Origin: JAKFYM01 sp964416595 | GTDB taxonomy: Bacteria > Bdellovibrionota > UBA1018 > CAIPTA01 | Reading direction: 5' to 3' | DNA length: 22,237 nucleotides | NCBI GenBank assembly: GCA_964416595.1 | Contig: CAYQES010000034.1 | Coordinates: 1 to 22,237 of the forward strand | Shown: in pieces, positions 1 through 7,663 of the stretch | Position numbering within the stretch: position 1 is the stretch's first letter | How the letters are laid out: every line of letters starts with the position of its first letter | Translations under genes and position numbers: made by a program | The notes under the pieces: generated by a model | What the model was told of the DNA's origin: nothing | Seen by the model: only the letters and a program-made list of their open reading frames with translations | Database searches by the model: none

Positions 1-16
1 CCATGATCTGCCTCAT
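1..16 (-). CDS. possible start of a gene downstream of ftsK (partial)
   Basis: A minus-strand ATG at position 16 follows a purine-rich AAGGCGG at a good distance (about 6 bases), and the few visible codons (M-R-Q-I-M) are open to the window edge. In many deltaproteobacterial-type genomes ftsK is followed by lolA, the periplasmic lipoprotein carrier, so lolA is one guess from context. Five codons cannot identify a protein, and the call rests only on the ribosome-binding site and position. Confidence 0.22.
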
Positions 17-80
17 GTTGCGCCGCCTTCAACCCTAACTTCTCAGACAGGCTCCTGCGAAATCGCAGCGCATAAAAAAC

Positions 81-2585
81 TTACGGCCTCGGCGAAATCA
101 CCGGCCGCGGTTTTGCGCCCTCTGCGGGTCCCACCACCCCTTGGGCTTCCATCATCTCCACAAAGCGGGCTGCTTTATTGTAACCAATCCGCAATCGCCG
201 CTGTAAATAAGACGCGCTGATGGCGCCGGAAGTGTAGGCAATTTCGAGGGCCTGCTGGTACGCAGGGTCCGCCGCGTCTGCCTCACTAAACAACTCCCCC
301 GCGCCTTCCTCTTCGGGATCCACCAAAATATCTTCCCGGTAAGTAGGTTTGCCCTGGCCCCGCCAGAAACTGGTGATTTGGTCCACTTCCTCCACGGAGA
401 GATACGCCCCATGCATCCGCACCAAGCTCGATTCTCCCGGCGGCATGAACAGCATATCTCCCATACCGATCAACTTCTCCGCCCCCATCGCATCAAACAT
501 CACCCGGGAATCAATCTTCGAGCTCACCTTGAAACAAATCCGGGAAGGTAAATTCGCTTTGATCAAGCCGGTGATCACATCTGTGGAAGGCCGCTGAGTG
601 GCCAGTACTAAGTGCACACCAGCTGCCCGGGCCTTCTGGGCCAAGCGGCAAATATTATTTTCCACGTCGCTCTTGGCTGTCATCATCAAATCCGCCAACT
701 CATCGATGATCACCACGAGCTTGGGCATGCGCTCCGCACTTAATTGTTCTTCGAATGACTCTTTCCCTTTATTCAGCAGAGCGCGCATTTTCTCGGAGCC
801 AATTTCATCTAACTTTTTGTTGTAGCCTTCTTGGTCTCGCGTAACAGAAGCCGCTATCACCCGGTAACGGCGCTCCATCTCTTGCACTGCCCAGTGTAGA
901 GCTAGGCTCGCTTTCTTCGGTTCCGTAACCACCGGCAAGAGCAAATGAGGAATGTCATTATATGGAGCGAGTTCTAATTGCTTTGGATCCACGAGGATCA
1001 GATTCAAATCTTCCGGCGTGAACTTATATAATAGAGAACAAATCAAAGTGTTAATGAACACAGATTTTCCCGAACCCGTAGTACCGGCTACTAACAAATG
1101 GGGCATTTTTTTCAAATCCGCTACCACAGGAGAGCCAAGGATATCTTTACCAATCGCAATCGGAATGGAGTGATTGCGGGAGTGGAAAGTATCGGCGCCG
1201 AGAATTTCTTTCAGCAGCACAGATTCCCGGTGGCGGTTGGGCACTTCGATGCCCACCACATCCCGGCCAGGAATGGGGGCCACGATCCGAATGCTCTTAG
1301 CTGATAGAGCTAAGGTGAGATCATCGGCCAGATTGGAGATCGCGCTCACTTTTACACCGGCGGCAGGTTTGAATTCATACATGGTAACCACGGGGCCCGG
1401 TTTCACCGCTGTTACTTGGCCATTTACATTAAAATCTCCGAGCTTTTCTTCTAGCATTTTGGAGTTTCGCAAAAGTTCATCCCGGTCGAGCTTGGATTCT
1501 TCCGTGATCGGCGTGTTTAAAAAAGAAAGGGTGGGCAATTCGAAATCGATCTTGCGGCCTAAAGCGCCTTTTACGTTTTTTTCATTTTCCCGCACGGCTT
1601 TTTTCATAAAGCCCATGAGTCCTGAGGGTTTGGCGCGCTCCCCGGCGGGTGTTTCCATTTCTCCAGGAGCATCGAAGAGTTTTTGTGCTTCGTCTCCCTG
1701 GTTCAAAATAATTGCTGGTTCGTTAGCGGGGGAAGGATTTTCCACGGCCATCACCGCCCGCAGAGGGATCACTGGAGCTAGGGGCGCCTGCTCCCTATTT
1801 TCTTTATGGGTAGAAATTTGCGGAGCTGGAATGATTTTGGTTTCTTGCGCCACGGATTCAGGTTCCGCCGATTCACTCCTGCGGAACAGTTCAGTGATTT
1901 GTGAAACCGAAGTTCGCAGGGCCCGCAATAAACCGGGGCGGGCTTCGCCATAAGCCTGCGATAACGACGACCACAACTGCAATCCCAGGTAAAAAATAAT
2001 TCCCACCAACCGCAGTGTCATTTTAGAAACTGCCCACCAAACGTAGAGCCCCATATCCCGCACGCTGATCTTCAACGAGAGGCTAATGGCCAACACTAAA
2101 AAGAAAGCGGTTAAAAGCGCAGCTCCTGCCGTGTTCAGATAGGATTGCAAAAATCCACCGAGCAATTCGCCCGTGAGCCCGCCCATCGGAAAGCGGGAGC
2201 CACCCATTACTAAAGGTTTATAAAAAAGACCAAAGCTCGCAGCGGAAGCCAATAACAGCAGCAAAAAATTCGCTGCGGCTAAAAACCACGCCAAGCGTGA
2301 AATACGGCGAAAGAGCGCAATTGCTGCCAAGAAAAAAATTGTGGCCAACATGAAGGAAGCGGCACCGAACACTTGAAAAAGAAGAGAGGACCAATGACTT
2401 CCAATCACACCACCAAGATTTTTTGCCGCTCCTTGAGCTGAAGTAAAAAAAGAAGGATCACGGCTCGAATAAGAAAAGAGCGCCAGTAGAGTGAAGGTAA
2501 AGAGGAAAAGAAATACTAACCCTCCTAGATCTTGAAAGAGGGCGGAGGATTGTTTCGGATTTTTTTTCGCGGTGCTATTGGCCAT
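81..2585 (-). CDS. ftsK: DNA translocase FtsK
   Basis: Septum-anchored DNA pump that clears chromosome ends through the closing division site and activates XerCD recombination at dif. The protein is about 834 residues. Hydrophobic segments lie near residues 22-40, 68-92, 97-122, 152-170 and 185-205, followed by a low-complexity linker to about 340. The motor follows, with Walker A GTTGSGKS at about 501-508 and Walker B VVIIDELADLMM at about 624-635. The ATQRPSTDVITGLIKANLPS block and a C-terminal winged-helix gamma domain (YTSGAISASYLQRRLRIGYNKAAR, abbreviated here) are also present, so all catalytic parts are intact. The linker is short compared with E. coli FtsK and closer to SpoIIIE/SftA-sized proteins. 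I chose the ATG at 2585 because MANSTAKK is a natural beginning. The frame stays open to a TTG at 2621, and neither start has a convincing Shine-Dalgarno sequence. No terminator is visible after the stop. Confidence 0.97.
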   Translation of the reverse strand: MANSTAKKNPKQSSALFQDLGGLVFLFLFTFTLLALFSYSSRDPSFFTSAQGAAKNLGGVIGSHWSSLLFQVFGAASFMLATIFFLAAIALFRRISRLAWFLAAANFLLLLLASAASFGLFYKPLVMGGSRFPMGGLTGELLGGFLQSYLNTAGAALLTAFFLVLAISLSLKISVRDMGLYVWWAVSKMTLRLVGIIFYLGLQLWSSLSQAYGEARPGLLRALRTSVSQITELFRRSESAEPESVAQETKIIPAPQISTHKENREQAPLAPVIPLRAVMAVENPSPANEPAIILNQGDEAQKLFDAPGEMETPAGERAKPSGLMGFMKKAVRENEKNVKGALGRKIDFELPTLSFLNTPITEESKLDRDELLRNSKMLEEKLGDFNVNGQVTAVKPGPVVTMYEFKPAAGVKVSAISNLADDLTLALSAKSIRIVAPIPGRDVVGIEVPNRHRESVLLKEILGADTFHSRNHSIPIAIGKDILGSPVVADLKKMPHLLVAGTTGSGKSVFINTLICSLLYKFTPEDLNLILVDPKQLELAPYNDIPHLLLPVVTEPKKASLALHWAVQEMERRYRVIAASVTRDQEGYNKKLDEIGSEKMRALLNKGKESFEEQLSAERMPKLVVIIDELADLMMTAKSDVENNICRLAQKARAAGVHLVLATQRPSTDVITGLIKANLPSRICFKVSSKIDSRVMFDAMGAEKLIGMGDMLFMPPGESSLVRMHGAYLSVEEVDQITSFWRGQGKPTYREDILVDPEEEGAGELFSEADAADPAYQQALEIAYTSGAISASYLQRRLRIGYNKAARFVEMMEAQGVVGPAEGAKPRPVISPRP

Positions 2586-2723
2586 ATTACTAATAGTAAG
2601 AAAAATTCTCGTTCTACCCAATGCGTTTCACGCCGAGCGCCAACTTCTTATGATTTAAAAATGCGGTGCCGTGTAATTTTACCGTGTGCGTTACATAAAT
2701 TGATAGAATTCTTTTTGTTGGTA

Positions 2724-2751
2724 TTGACACAATCGCGTAGCTGCTTAAATC
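2724..2751 (+). promoter_or_regulatory. candidate promoter of the first porin gene
   Basis: A perfect TTGACA at 2724-2729 is followed after 15-16 bases by TTAAAT/TAAATC (2745-2751), an imperfect -10 element. Transcription from here would give an untranslated leader of about 205 bases before the porin ATG at 2963. A second TTGACA at 2907-2912 lacks a recognisable -10 at the right distance. This is a sequence-match call only. Confidence 0.4.
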
Positions 2752-2765
2752 TGTTAGTGAAGTCA

Positions 2766-2867
2766 CCACTTTGCAGTGGCCTACTGAAAATGCTGGAAAA
2801 TGATTCTAGCATCTTTAGTGAGGCCACTCTGAAGAAAAGCTAAGCCACTGCGAAATAGTTTTCGCAG
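2766..2867 (+). promoter_or_regulatory. structured 5' leader of porin gene with competing helices
   Basis: The 2586-2962 gap has no gene, but part of it is strongly self-complementary. Helix A pairs CCACT (2766-2770) with AGTGG (2775-2779). Helix B is much longer: 2775-2794 pairs with 2808-2828, with one bulged base (2820), one G-U pair and one mismatch, around a 13-base loop. Helix C pairs GCAGTGGC (2773-2780) with GCCACTGC (2844-2851). All three use the same AGTGG, so they exclude one another. A separate perfect 8-bp hairpin, CTGCGAAA/TTTCGCAG, sits at 2848-2867. No poly-U run follows helix B, so it is not a plain terminator. It could be an mRNA stability element, a protein or sRNA target, or a small RNA. 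No known riboswitch class was recognised. Confidence 0.45.
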
Positions 2868-2962
2868 CGGAATAGCAGGGGCTTCGGGTAGTTAAGAAGT
2901 TTAACGTTGACAGTTTGAAAGTAGCTTCAAAACGAAGCGAAACCTAAACAGGAGTTGTAGCG

Positions 2963-4270
2963 ATGAAAAAACTAATTGTATTGGCGGTTGCAAGTTTAGT
3001 TGCGACGTCTGCTAACGCAGCAGAGATGAAATGGTCTGGTAGCGCCGATTGGCGTTATACCTATACGAAAAACAATGACGGTCGTAATACCCGTCAAACA
3101 ACTGGAACCTCTACTGGTAAGAGTGTTTCGGAAATGAAAACCAAAGCTCACCAAATCCGCGCTAATATCGGCGCAACTGGTGGTTGGGATAATATTGAGT
3201 GGGGAGCTGGTATGCGTACTACCGGATCTGCTAACTCCGATTACACCACCTTGAATAACAATGCCGATAGAAACATCGGTTTGGAGCAAGCCTGGTTCCG
3301 TTACCTAAAGGACTTCGGTGCTTTAGATATGGGTGTAACCTTTGGTCGTCAAATGAACGTGTTGGCTTACGATTCCGTATCCCAAAACCTCTTCGACAAA
3401 GACGTTCGCTGGGATGGATTTGGCTGGCAGTTTAAGTTCGGCATGTTCGGCTTCAACGCAGCTCAATACATTTTGGGCGCCCAAGGCTCTACTACTCCTG
3501 GTGCAGAAGGCACTCCCGCTGCTGCTACGCAGGGTGGTTCTTCTTACTCGGCAACGGATTCTTCCGACTTTGCGGCTAACGCTCAAGGCAAATTTAACTA
3601 TTTGCTAGCGTTCCAGCCTCACGTTACTTGGAAGTTCTCGGATACCATCGAGACGATGTTGGCCGTAGGTTACTACCTGTGGTCTGATGCTTCTCAAACC
3701 AACCTCTCCAACGGAGGCGTTACGGACTACAATGCCGTAACTACCGGTGGTTTGAACGTGGCTGAGAACCCTGCGAACTTTAACATGCACAACTCCAAGC
3801 AGTGGCACTTCTTCAATACGTGGACATTGCCTTACAACTTGAGCTTCCGCGGTGAGTATGTGATCAACAAAGAGCAGTTCTACAATAATCGTACGGTGTC
3901 TGGCTATATTGGTAACGCTAGTCACAGCTTTGACCAAACCAGAGGACCTGCGGCTTCTCGTTCAGCTTTAGCTTTGGGAATCACCTACGGTGCCTTGAAA
4001 AAAGCTAACGACTTCACGCTCGGCTATACCTATGGAAACAAAGGTTTGGCTTCTGTAGTGAATACTTACACCAACGATAAGTTCTTAGCGGATAACAATG
4101 GTCATATGTTCAGTGCAGGATATGCCCTTGCTAACAACTTCCACTTGGGCTTGAAAGGTATCTTCTTGAAAGAGAAGAGCCAAATCAACGCTACCACTGG
4201 TTCCACCTTGGCTAATAACCAGCAGATGAAAACCACCTACTGGGAATTGAACACAGGTGTAACGTTCTAA
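2963..4270 (+). CDS. outer-membrane porin-like beta-barrel protein, copy 1
   Basis: Probable outer-membrane channel of 435 residues. It has a Sec signal peptide (MKKLIVLAVASLVATSANA, cleavage before AEMKW), then a long run of amphipathic, aromatic-rich strands and a C-terminal Phe (ELNTGVTF), the usual BAM recognition signal. The segment from about residue 130 (GRQMNVLAYDS, then LFDKDVRWDGFGW) recalls the GR-x-x-NP/WD-x-D region of the Porin_5-type putative porins, a family guess from memory. It has no lipobox or enzymatic motif. AGGAG lies 7-8 bases before the ATG. Even codon use, the strong terminator and the long leader fit a highly expressed major porin. Its closest relative in the window is the next gene, with matching N-terminus, GR motif, WDKD/FDKD-RWDG block and C-terminus. 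Substrate is unknown. Confidence 0.85.
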   Translation: MKKLIVLAVASLVATSANAAEMKWSGSADWRYTYTKNNDGRNTRQTTGTSTGKSVSEMKTKAHQIRANIGATGGWDNIEWGAGMRTTGSANSDYTTLNNNADRNIGLEQAWFRYLKDFGALDMGVTFGRQMNVLAYDSVSQNLFDKDVRWDGFGWQFKFGMFGFNAAQYILGAQGSTTPGAEGTPAAATQGGSSYSATDSSDFAANAQGKFNYLLAFQPHVTWKFSDTIETMLAVGYYLWSDASQTNLSNGGVTDYNAVTTGGLNVAENPANFNMHNSKQWHFFNTWTLPYNLSFRGEYVINKEQFYNNRTVSGYIGNASHSFDQTRGPAASRSALALGITYGALKKANDFTLGYTYGNKGLASVVNTYTNDKFLADNNGHMFSAGYALANNFHLGLKGIFLKEKSQINATTGSTLANNQQMKTTYWELNTGVTF

Positions 4271-4319
4271 AGAAAAGCGCGTTTACTTCTTAACGCACCT
4301 TTGCCAATACAAAGGGTTA

Positions 4320-4359
4320 CGGGAAGGATCTCTTAAGAGATCCTTCCCGTTTTAGTTTT
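4320..4359 (+). terminator. intrinsic terminator after porin 1
   Basis: A perfect 13-bp stem (CGGGAAGGATCTC paired with GAGATCCTTCCCG) with a TTAA loop at 4320-4349 is followed by TTTTAGTTTT. It lies 50 bases after the porin stop codon and should separate transcription of the two porins. Confidence 0.9.
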
Positions 4360-4436
4360 CTGTTAGGACAAGCTTTCTCCTTTCCCCCCGAATCCTCGCC
4401 CCCTATAGTTTTTTCATAAACACTTTTTCGTACAAC

Positions 4437-4449
4437 GGGGGATACCATA
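4437..4449 (+). promoter_or_regulatory. atypical ribosome-binding site of porin 2
   Basis: The only purine run before the porin 2 ATG (4450) is GGGGG at 4437-4441, eight bases upstream, which is a poor match to AGGAGG. Two C runs just upstream (4384-4389 and 4399-4403) could pair with it and mask the site. Masked initiation is an inference from complementarity alone. Confidence 0.3.
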
Positions 4450-5670
4450 ATGAAATATCTACTTTTTTTATTTATCAGCCTTGGTTTGGCCGATGTGGCA
4501 CAGGCTGATTTCAGCTGGAGCGGTAGCGCTGGCTGGCGCTATGTTTTATTAAAAAACAATGATGGCCTAGGTAGAAGCTCTACCACCACGGGCAAAGATA
4601 TTTCTAAAAGCACCACAAAAACCCACAACGTGCGCGCCGATTTGAACGCTACGGGTAAAGGTGAAACGGTGGACTGGGGCTTGGGTATCCGCACCTTTAG
4701 CAACAATAAAAGTGAATGGCTTACCCTACAAAACAGCCTGGATCGCTCGATCCTTTTGGAAAATGCGTATCTACGGGCTCACACCACCTTTTTAAACAGT
4801 GATTGGGCGTTAACGATTGGCCGCGCAAAAACCGTGATTCTCTACGATACCGTTGGCCAAGCGCTTTGGGACAAAGACAATCGCTGGGATGGTTTGGGCC
4901 TTGCTTGGAAGAAAAATAACTTCGGCTTGAATCTCACTCACTACATCCTTGGTGCCACTAATTCCGGCGTGGCTGGCGCTTCTACTTATTCGGAAACGGA
5001 CGCTACGGCCGCAGACCCTGACACCCAAGGTAAGTTTGCTCGTCTCGTGAGCATCCAACCCCACATCAAATTCTCCGTGGCCGAACAAATCGAAGGGATC
5101 TTCGCCCTAGGTTACCATATGTGGTTTGGCACCGGCGCCAATTCCACTGCGGGTTGGTACACAAACCAAGTGCACGGTGGAACCGCTAGCCCAACTCTCA
5201 TCTCCCCCACCACCGTGATTCTCGACAACGCCAGGCAATGGCATCTATTCACCGATTGGTCTTTGCCTATGAACTTCCGCTTCATCGGCGAATACATCCG
5301 CAATAAGGAAGTGAAGTACGGCACCCGGGCACCCACGAGTATCAAGGCGCAAACGGGAGCTCTCGCGCTTACGCTTGCCTACGGGAAAGTAAAAAAGACA
5401 AACGACTGGGCCCTCTCTTATTCTTATGTGCGTAAAGGCATCGGCTCCGTGGCCAATCAATTTACCAACGGTAATATGCCACCCGATAATATCGGCCACT
5501 TGATCGACGCTAAATATGCCGTTGCCGATAACGTTACTTTTGGCGCCAAAATGGAGTTGTTCCGGGAAAAAGCTGGATTGGCGGGTAACGGAGTGGCAGA
5601 GCCCTCTCCTTACCAAAAACGACGGCAAACCCAAGATCGTTACGAGCTCATTGCTGGCGTGACTTTTTAA
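4450..5670 (+). CDS. outer-membrane porin-like beta-barrel protein, copy 2
   Basis: A 406-residue paralogue of the preceding gene, also probably an outer-membrane channel. The signal peptide is MKYLLFLFISLGLADVAQA, cut before DFSW. Shared landmarks with copy 1 include W-S-G-S-A-x-W-R-Y, K-N-N-D-G, K-T-H-x-x-R-A, the LDRS/NADR-N-I stretch, G-R near residue 125, D-K-D-x-R-W-D-G, HYILGA/QYILGA and the Phe-terminated G-V-T-F end. It is about 30 residues shorter, mainly through shorter loops after the YILGA segment and in the middle third, where extracellular loops that set specificity would lie. It has its own leader and terminator rather than sharing an operon with copy 1, so the two may be expressed under different conditions. 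The weak start site suggests lower expression than copy 1. Confidence 0.83.
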   Translation: MKYLLFLFISLGLADVAQADFSWSGSAGWRYVLLKNNDGLGRSSTTTGKDISKSTTKTHNVRADLNATGKGETVDWGLGIRTFSNNKSEWLTLQNSLDRSILLENAYLRAHTTFLNSDWALTIGRAKTVILYDTVGQALWDKDNRWDGLGLAWKKNNFGLNLTHYILGATNSGVAGASTYSETDATAADPDTQGKFARLVSIQPHIKFSVAEQIEGIFALGYHMWFGTGANSTAGWYTNQVHGGTASPTLISPTTVILDNARQWHLFTDWSLPMNFRFIGEYIRNKEVKYGTRAPTSIKAQTGALALTLAYGKVKKTNDWALSYSYVRKGIGSVANQFTNGNMPPDNIGHLIDAKYAVADNVTFGAKMELFREKAGLAGNGVAEPSPYQKRRQTQDRYELIAGVTF

Positions 5671-5691
5671 GAAATTGTTTTTGCTACCCGT

Positions 5692-5731
5692 AAAGGGCTT
5701 GCTCTCTCCCCGGAGGGCAGGCCCTTTTTTT
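5692..5731 (+). terminator. intrinsic terminator after porin 2
   Basis: AAAGGGC (5692-5698) pairs with GCCCTTT (5721-5727), and the stem continues inward through TTGCTCT against AGGGCAG with two G-U pairs. The 3' arm runs straight into a T tract at 5725-5731. It lies about 20 bases after the porin stop and before the tRNA gene. Confidence 0.85.
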
Positions 5732-5783
5732 GTGCTTTCTTGAGCTTCCAGGCAAGTTTGGCTATAACGAGCTCTCTTTTTGT

Positions 5784-5858
5784 TCAGGCATAGCTCAGCG
5801 GTAGAGCACTACCTTGACATGGTAGGGGTCACAGGTTCAATCCCTGTTGCCTGAACCA
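5784..5858 (+). tRNA. tRNA-Val (anticodon GAC)
   Basis: The cloverleaf is complete by eye. The acceptor stem is TCAGGCA/TGCCTGA, the D arm GCTC/GAGC with AGCGGTA, and the anticodon stem CTACC/GGTAG around TTGACAT, giving anticodon GAC. The T arm is ACAGG/CCTGT with loop TTCAATC. The discriminator is A and CCA is encoded in the DNA. GAC reads GUC and GUU valine codons. The gene stands alone between the porin terminator and a minus-strand gene. I saw no duplicated 3' end or integrase that would mark it as an integration site. Confidence 0.96.
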
Positions 5859-5907
5859 ATTTGGTGTCCGGCTACTTTTTGTGTCGCAGTAGCGTCATTG
5901 TATGGCC

Positions 5908-5930
5908 AATAAAAAAACCTGAGGTTTTGT
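5908..5930 (-). terminator. candidate terminator of the 168-aa exported protein gene
   Basis: Read on the minus strand, AAAACC-TCA-GGTTTT is followed by further T residues and ATT, about 20 bases after the stop codon at 5949. The stem is only six base pairs and AT-rich, so termination may be weak. The plus strand also has T's after the stem, so it could act on tRNA transcription as well. Confidence 0.5.
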
Positions 5931-5948
5931 TTTCTTCAGAAACTTAAA

Positions 5949-6455
5949 TTACCGCTGCAAGTAAATAGGGCCACCGTAGTCCCGCTCGTTCTCGGAGTCG
6001 ATATCAGAGAGGTAGGTTCCGTTGGCGGCTTTTACGTACACGCGTACGGTTTTGTTTTGCAGTTTGTTGTTTTCGAATTTTTTGCCTTTGATCATCAAGC
6101 TGTCGCCGGAAAGTTCCCAGCTGTCGATTTGTGTGAGTTGCACGGGCACAAGATACACGTAGGAGAAGCTAGAGGAGGTGGGCAAGTTCACCAACAGCTC
6201 TGCGCAATTTGTGTCGCAATTTTTTTCCCGGGCTTTTCCACCCCAAAGAGCGGTGGCGCCGTTAGAGCGATCAATGATCTCAGGCAGTTTTTCCGTGATC
6301 CGTTGCCATTCATGTTGGGCGGCTTTATCGGTGCCTTCGCCTACGGCTTGGATTTCCAGCAGGGTAGGAGCTTCTTTAGAATCTGCGTGCGCGGCAGTGG
6401 CAGAGAAGAGAGTGATGGCGGCAAGCCAAAGGGTAGTGGTGCGTACTGGGTTCAT
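5949..6455 (-). CDS. exported hypothetical protein, 168 aa
   Basis: I do not recognise this family. The N-terminus MNPVRTTTLWLAAITLFSATAAHADS is a clear Sec signal peptide with an AHA-D cleavage site, so the mature protein of about 144 residues should be periplasmic or secreted. Two cysteines close together (KNCDTNCAEL) could form a disulfide or hold a metal. The rest is soluble and mixed, with beta-rich stretches (YVYLVPVQLTQ and the C-terminal VRVYVKAANGTYLSDI) resembling a small beta-sandwich. TTTGGAG lies six bases before the ATG and supports this start. It is a monocistronic gene facing away from the lipoprotein pseudogene, with a weak hairpin after its stop. Confidence 0.72.
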   Translation of the reverse strand: MNPVRTTTLWLAAITLFSATAAHADSKEAPTLLEIQAVGEGTDKAAQHEWQRITEKLPEIIDRSNGATALWGGKAREKNCDTNCAELLVNLPTSSSFSYVYLVPVQLTQIDSWELSGDSLMIKGKKFENNKLQNKTVRVYVKAANGTYLSDIDSENERDYGGPIYLQR

Positions 6456-6704
6456 GGGTTACTCCAAAGCAAAGTTAAACTTGGCAGCGTTATAGCACAT
6501 GAGAAATTATAGTAAAGTAAATTAGTCGGAAAAAGCTGGTAGGGGGCTGTGCGCGCACACAGACGCGACCCTAAAGTATCTGTAAGTATGTAAAAATATT
6601 TACTTAAATTTAATTGACTAAAATAGTATATTATTTATTGCCGAGCATTACATGCTGCTGTTATTATTCCGTCCGCTAAATCAAAAAATAAATTGAGGTT
6701 GTTT

Positions 6705-7505
6705 ATGAAGTCGCACCCATTGGCCCTAGCTGTATGTTTTTCCCTAACTCTCTCTGCCTGCGGTAGTGGCAGCGGCGGTGGCGGTAGTTCCGCGCCTGCA
6801 AGCTCTAGCGTGAGTGTAGATGCCGTTGGTAACTGCACTTCTCAATATGTAAACGATTACAACAAAGTGGTGATGGAAACAGAGCTGCTGGTTATGGCTG
6901 GAAGAGGTAGCAAAGACCAGCAAAACAAAAAAGCTCAAGCTGTTCAAAATGCCTGCTAAAAGTTTAATTCCATTCATGGAAGTGCTGTTTGTAAGGCGAA
7001 AATTGAAAACGTAACCAAGCAAATCTCTGCATCAGATCTAAAACCTAATTGTGATCTTGCAGGCAGTGTATTGAATGCAGGTGCTGTTTCGGCTCCTCAA
7101 GCAAGCCCTGCCCCAAGCCTCTCTAAAACAAAAATGGAAAGCTTACGGGCCGGTCAGATCCACGTGAAAGTAGAGAATGATGCTGCAGCAAACTTATTGC
7201 TAATCAACGAGGATTCGCCCGTTATGGTTCGTGGCCTTGTGGGTCCGACGAGTAATTTTAGAAGTGCTATTGTTGACGGCGCAGCGGTATGTTTCCTTAC
7301 TAACGTAAGCGATGATGGCATTTATCCCAATGAGGAATGGACAGTAAAAGCAAAAGATGAATCGACCGTTAATGATAAGAGACGTATATCGCTCAGGCTC
7401 ACTAATTTTCTGACGATGGGTTGTATGAAAATAAATAACAAGTCGTTCACCTTGGAAGAAATCCAAGAAGCTGCCAAAGGTATCTTCGAAATCTCTGTAA
7501 ACTAG
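6705..7505 (+). pseudogene. lipoprotein gene split by an in-frame TAA
   Basis: One reading frame runs from the ATG at 6705 to TAG at 7503-7505, broken only by TAA at 6957-6959. The first part (84 codons) has a good ribosome-binding site (GAGG six bases upstream), a signal peptide and lipobox LSAC near residue 19, then a Gly/Ser tether. The frame after the TAA stays open for 181 codons with normal codon use. Paired cysteines continue across the stop (GNC and QNAC before it, AVC and PNC after it). The second part has no proper start: its first start-like codon is a TTG at 7071 without a ribosome-binding site. The simplest reading is a nonsense mutation in a roughly 265-residue secreted lipoprotein. 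A sequencing error or stop readthrough cannot be excluded. The family is not recognised. A strong terminator follows. Confidence 0.75.
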
Positions 7506-7520
7506 TTTCTGTTTTTCTAA

Positions 7521-7567
7521 AAAAGCCGAGCCTGCCTTCAAAAGCAGAACTCGGCTTTTTTATTTTT
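7521..7567 (+). terminator. intrinsic terminator after the lipoprotein pseudogene
   Basis: AAAAGCCGAG (7521-7530) pairs perfectly with CTCGGCTTTT (7550-7559), and TGC/GCA extends the stem inside a small bulge. The 3' arm ends in a T tract that continues as TTTTTATTTTT. The stem's symmetric A and T flanks mean it could also work on the other strand. Confidence 0.9.
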
Positions 7568-7663
7568 ATCCTCTATGACTTAAACGTCACCGTGTATTCG
7601 ATAAGCTCCATTTCTCCTTCGAAAAATCCCTGCCATACTAGAGGGATCGCAATAGGAGAATGT

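Noticed and set aside
51..70. Stem CTGCGA/TCGCAG after ftsK as a terminator
   Set aside because: The stem is short, the loop tiny and no T run follows on the minus strand.
1174..1953. Open frame of 259 codons on the plus strand
   Set aside because: It lies antisense inside ftsK, has no ribosome-binding site, and its Ser/Arg-rich product is typical of a shadow frame.
2586..2621. TTG start giving ftsK 12 extra residues
   Set aside because: The extra residues do not look like an FtsK N-terminus and the TTG has no clear ribosome-binding site. The ATG at 2585 is more natural, though not proven.
2907..2912. Second TTGACA close to porin 1 as a promoter
   Set aside because: The sequence 16-18 bases downstream has no resemblance to a -10 box.
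5784..5858. tRNA-Val as an integration site for a mobile element
   Set aside because: No integrase, no repeated tRNA 3' end and no shift in gene character on either side.
7071..7505. Separate 144-codon gene starting at TTG
   Set aside because: It is in the same frame as the interrupted lipoprotein, has no ribosome-binding site, and the open frame extends upstream to the TAA. It is the tail of the broken gene.
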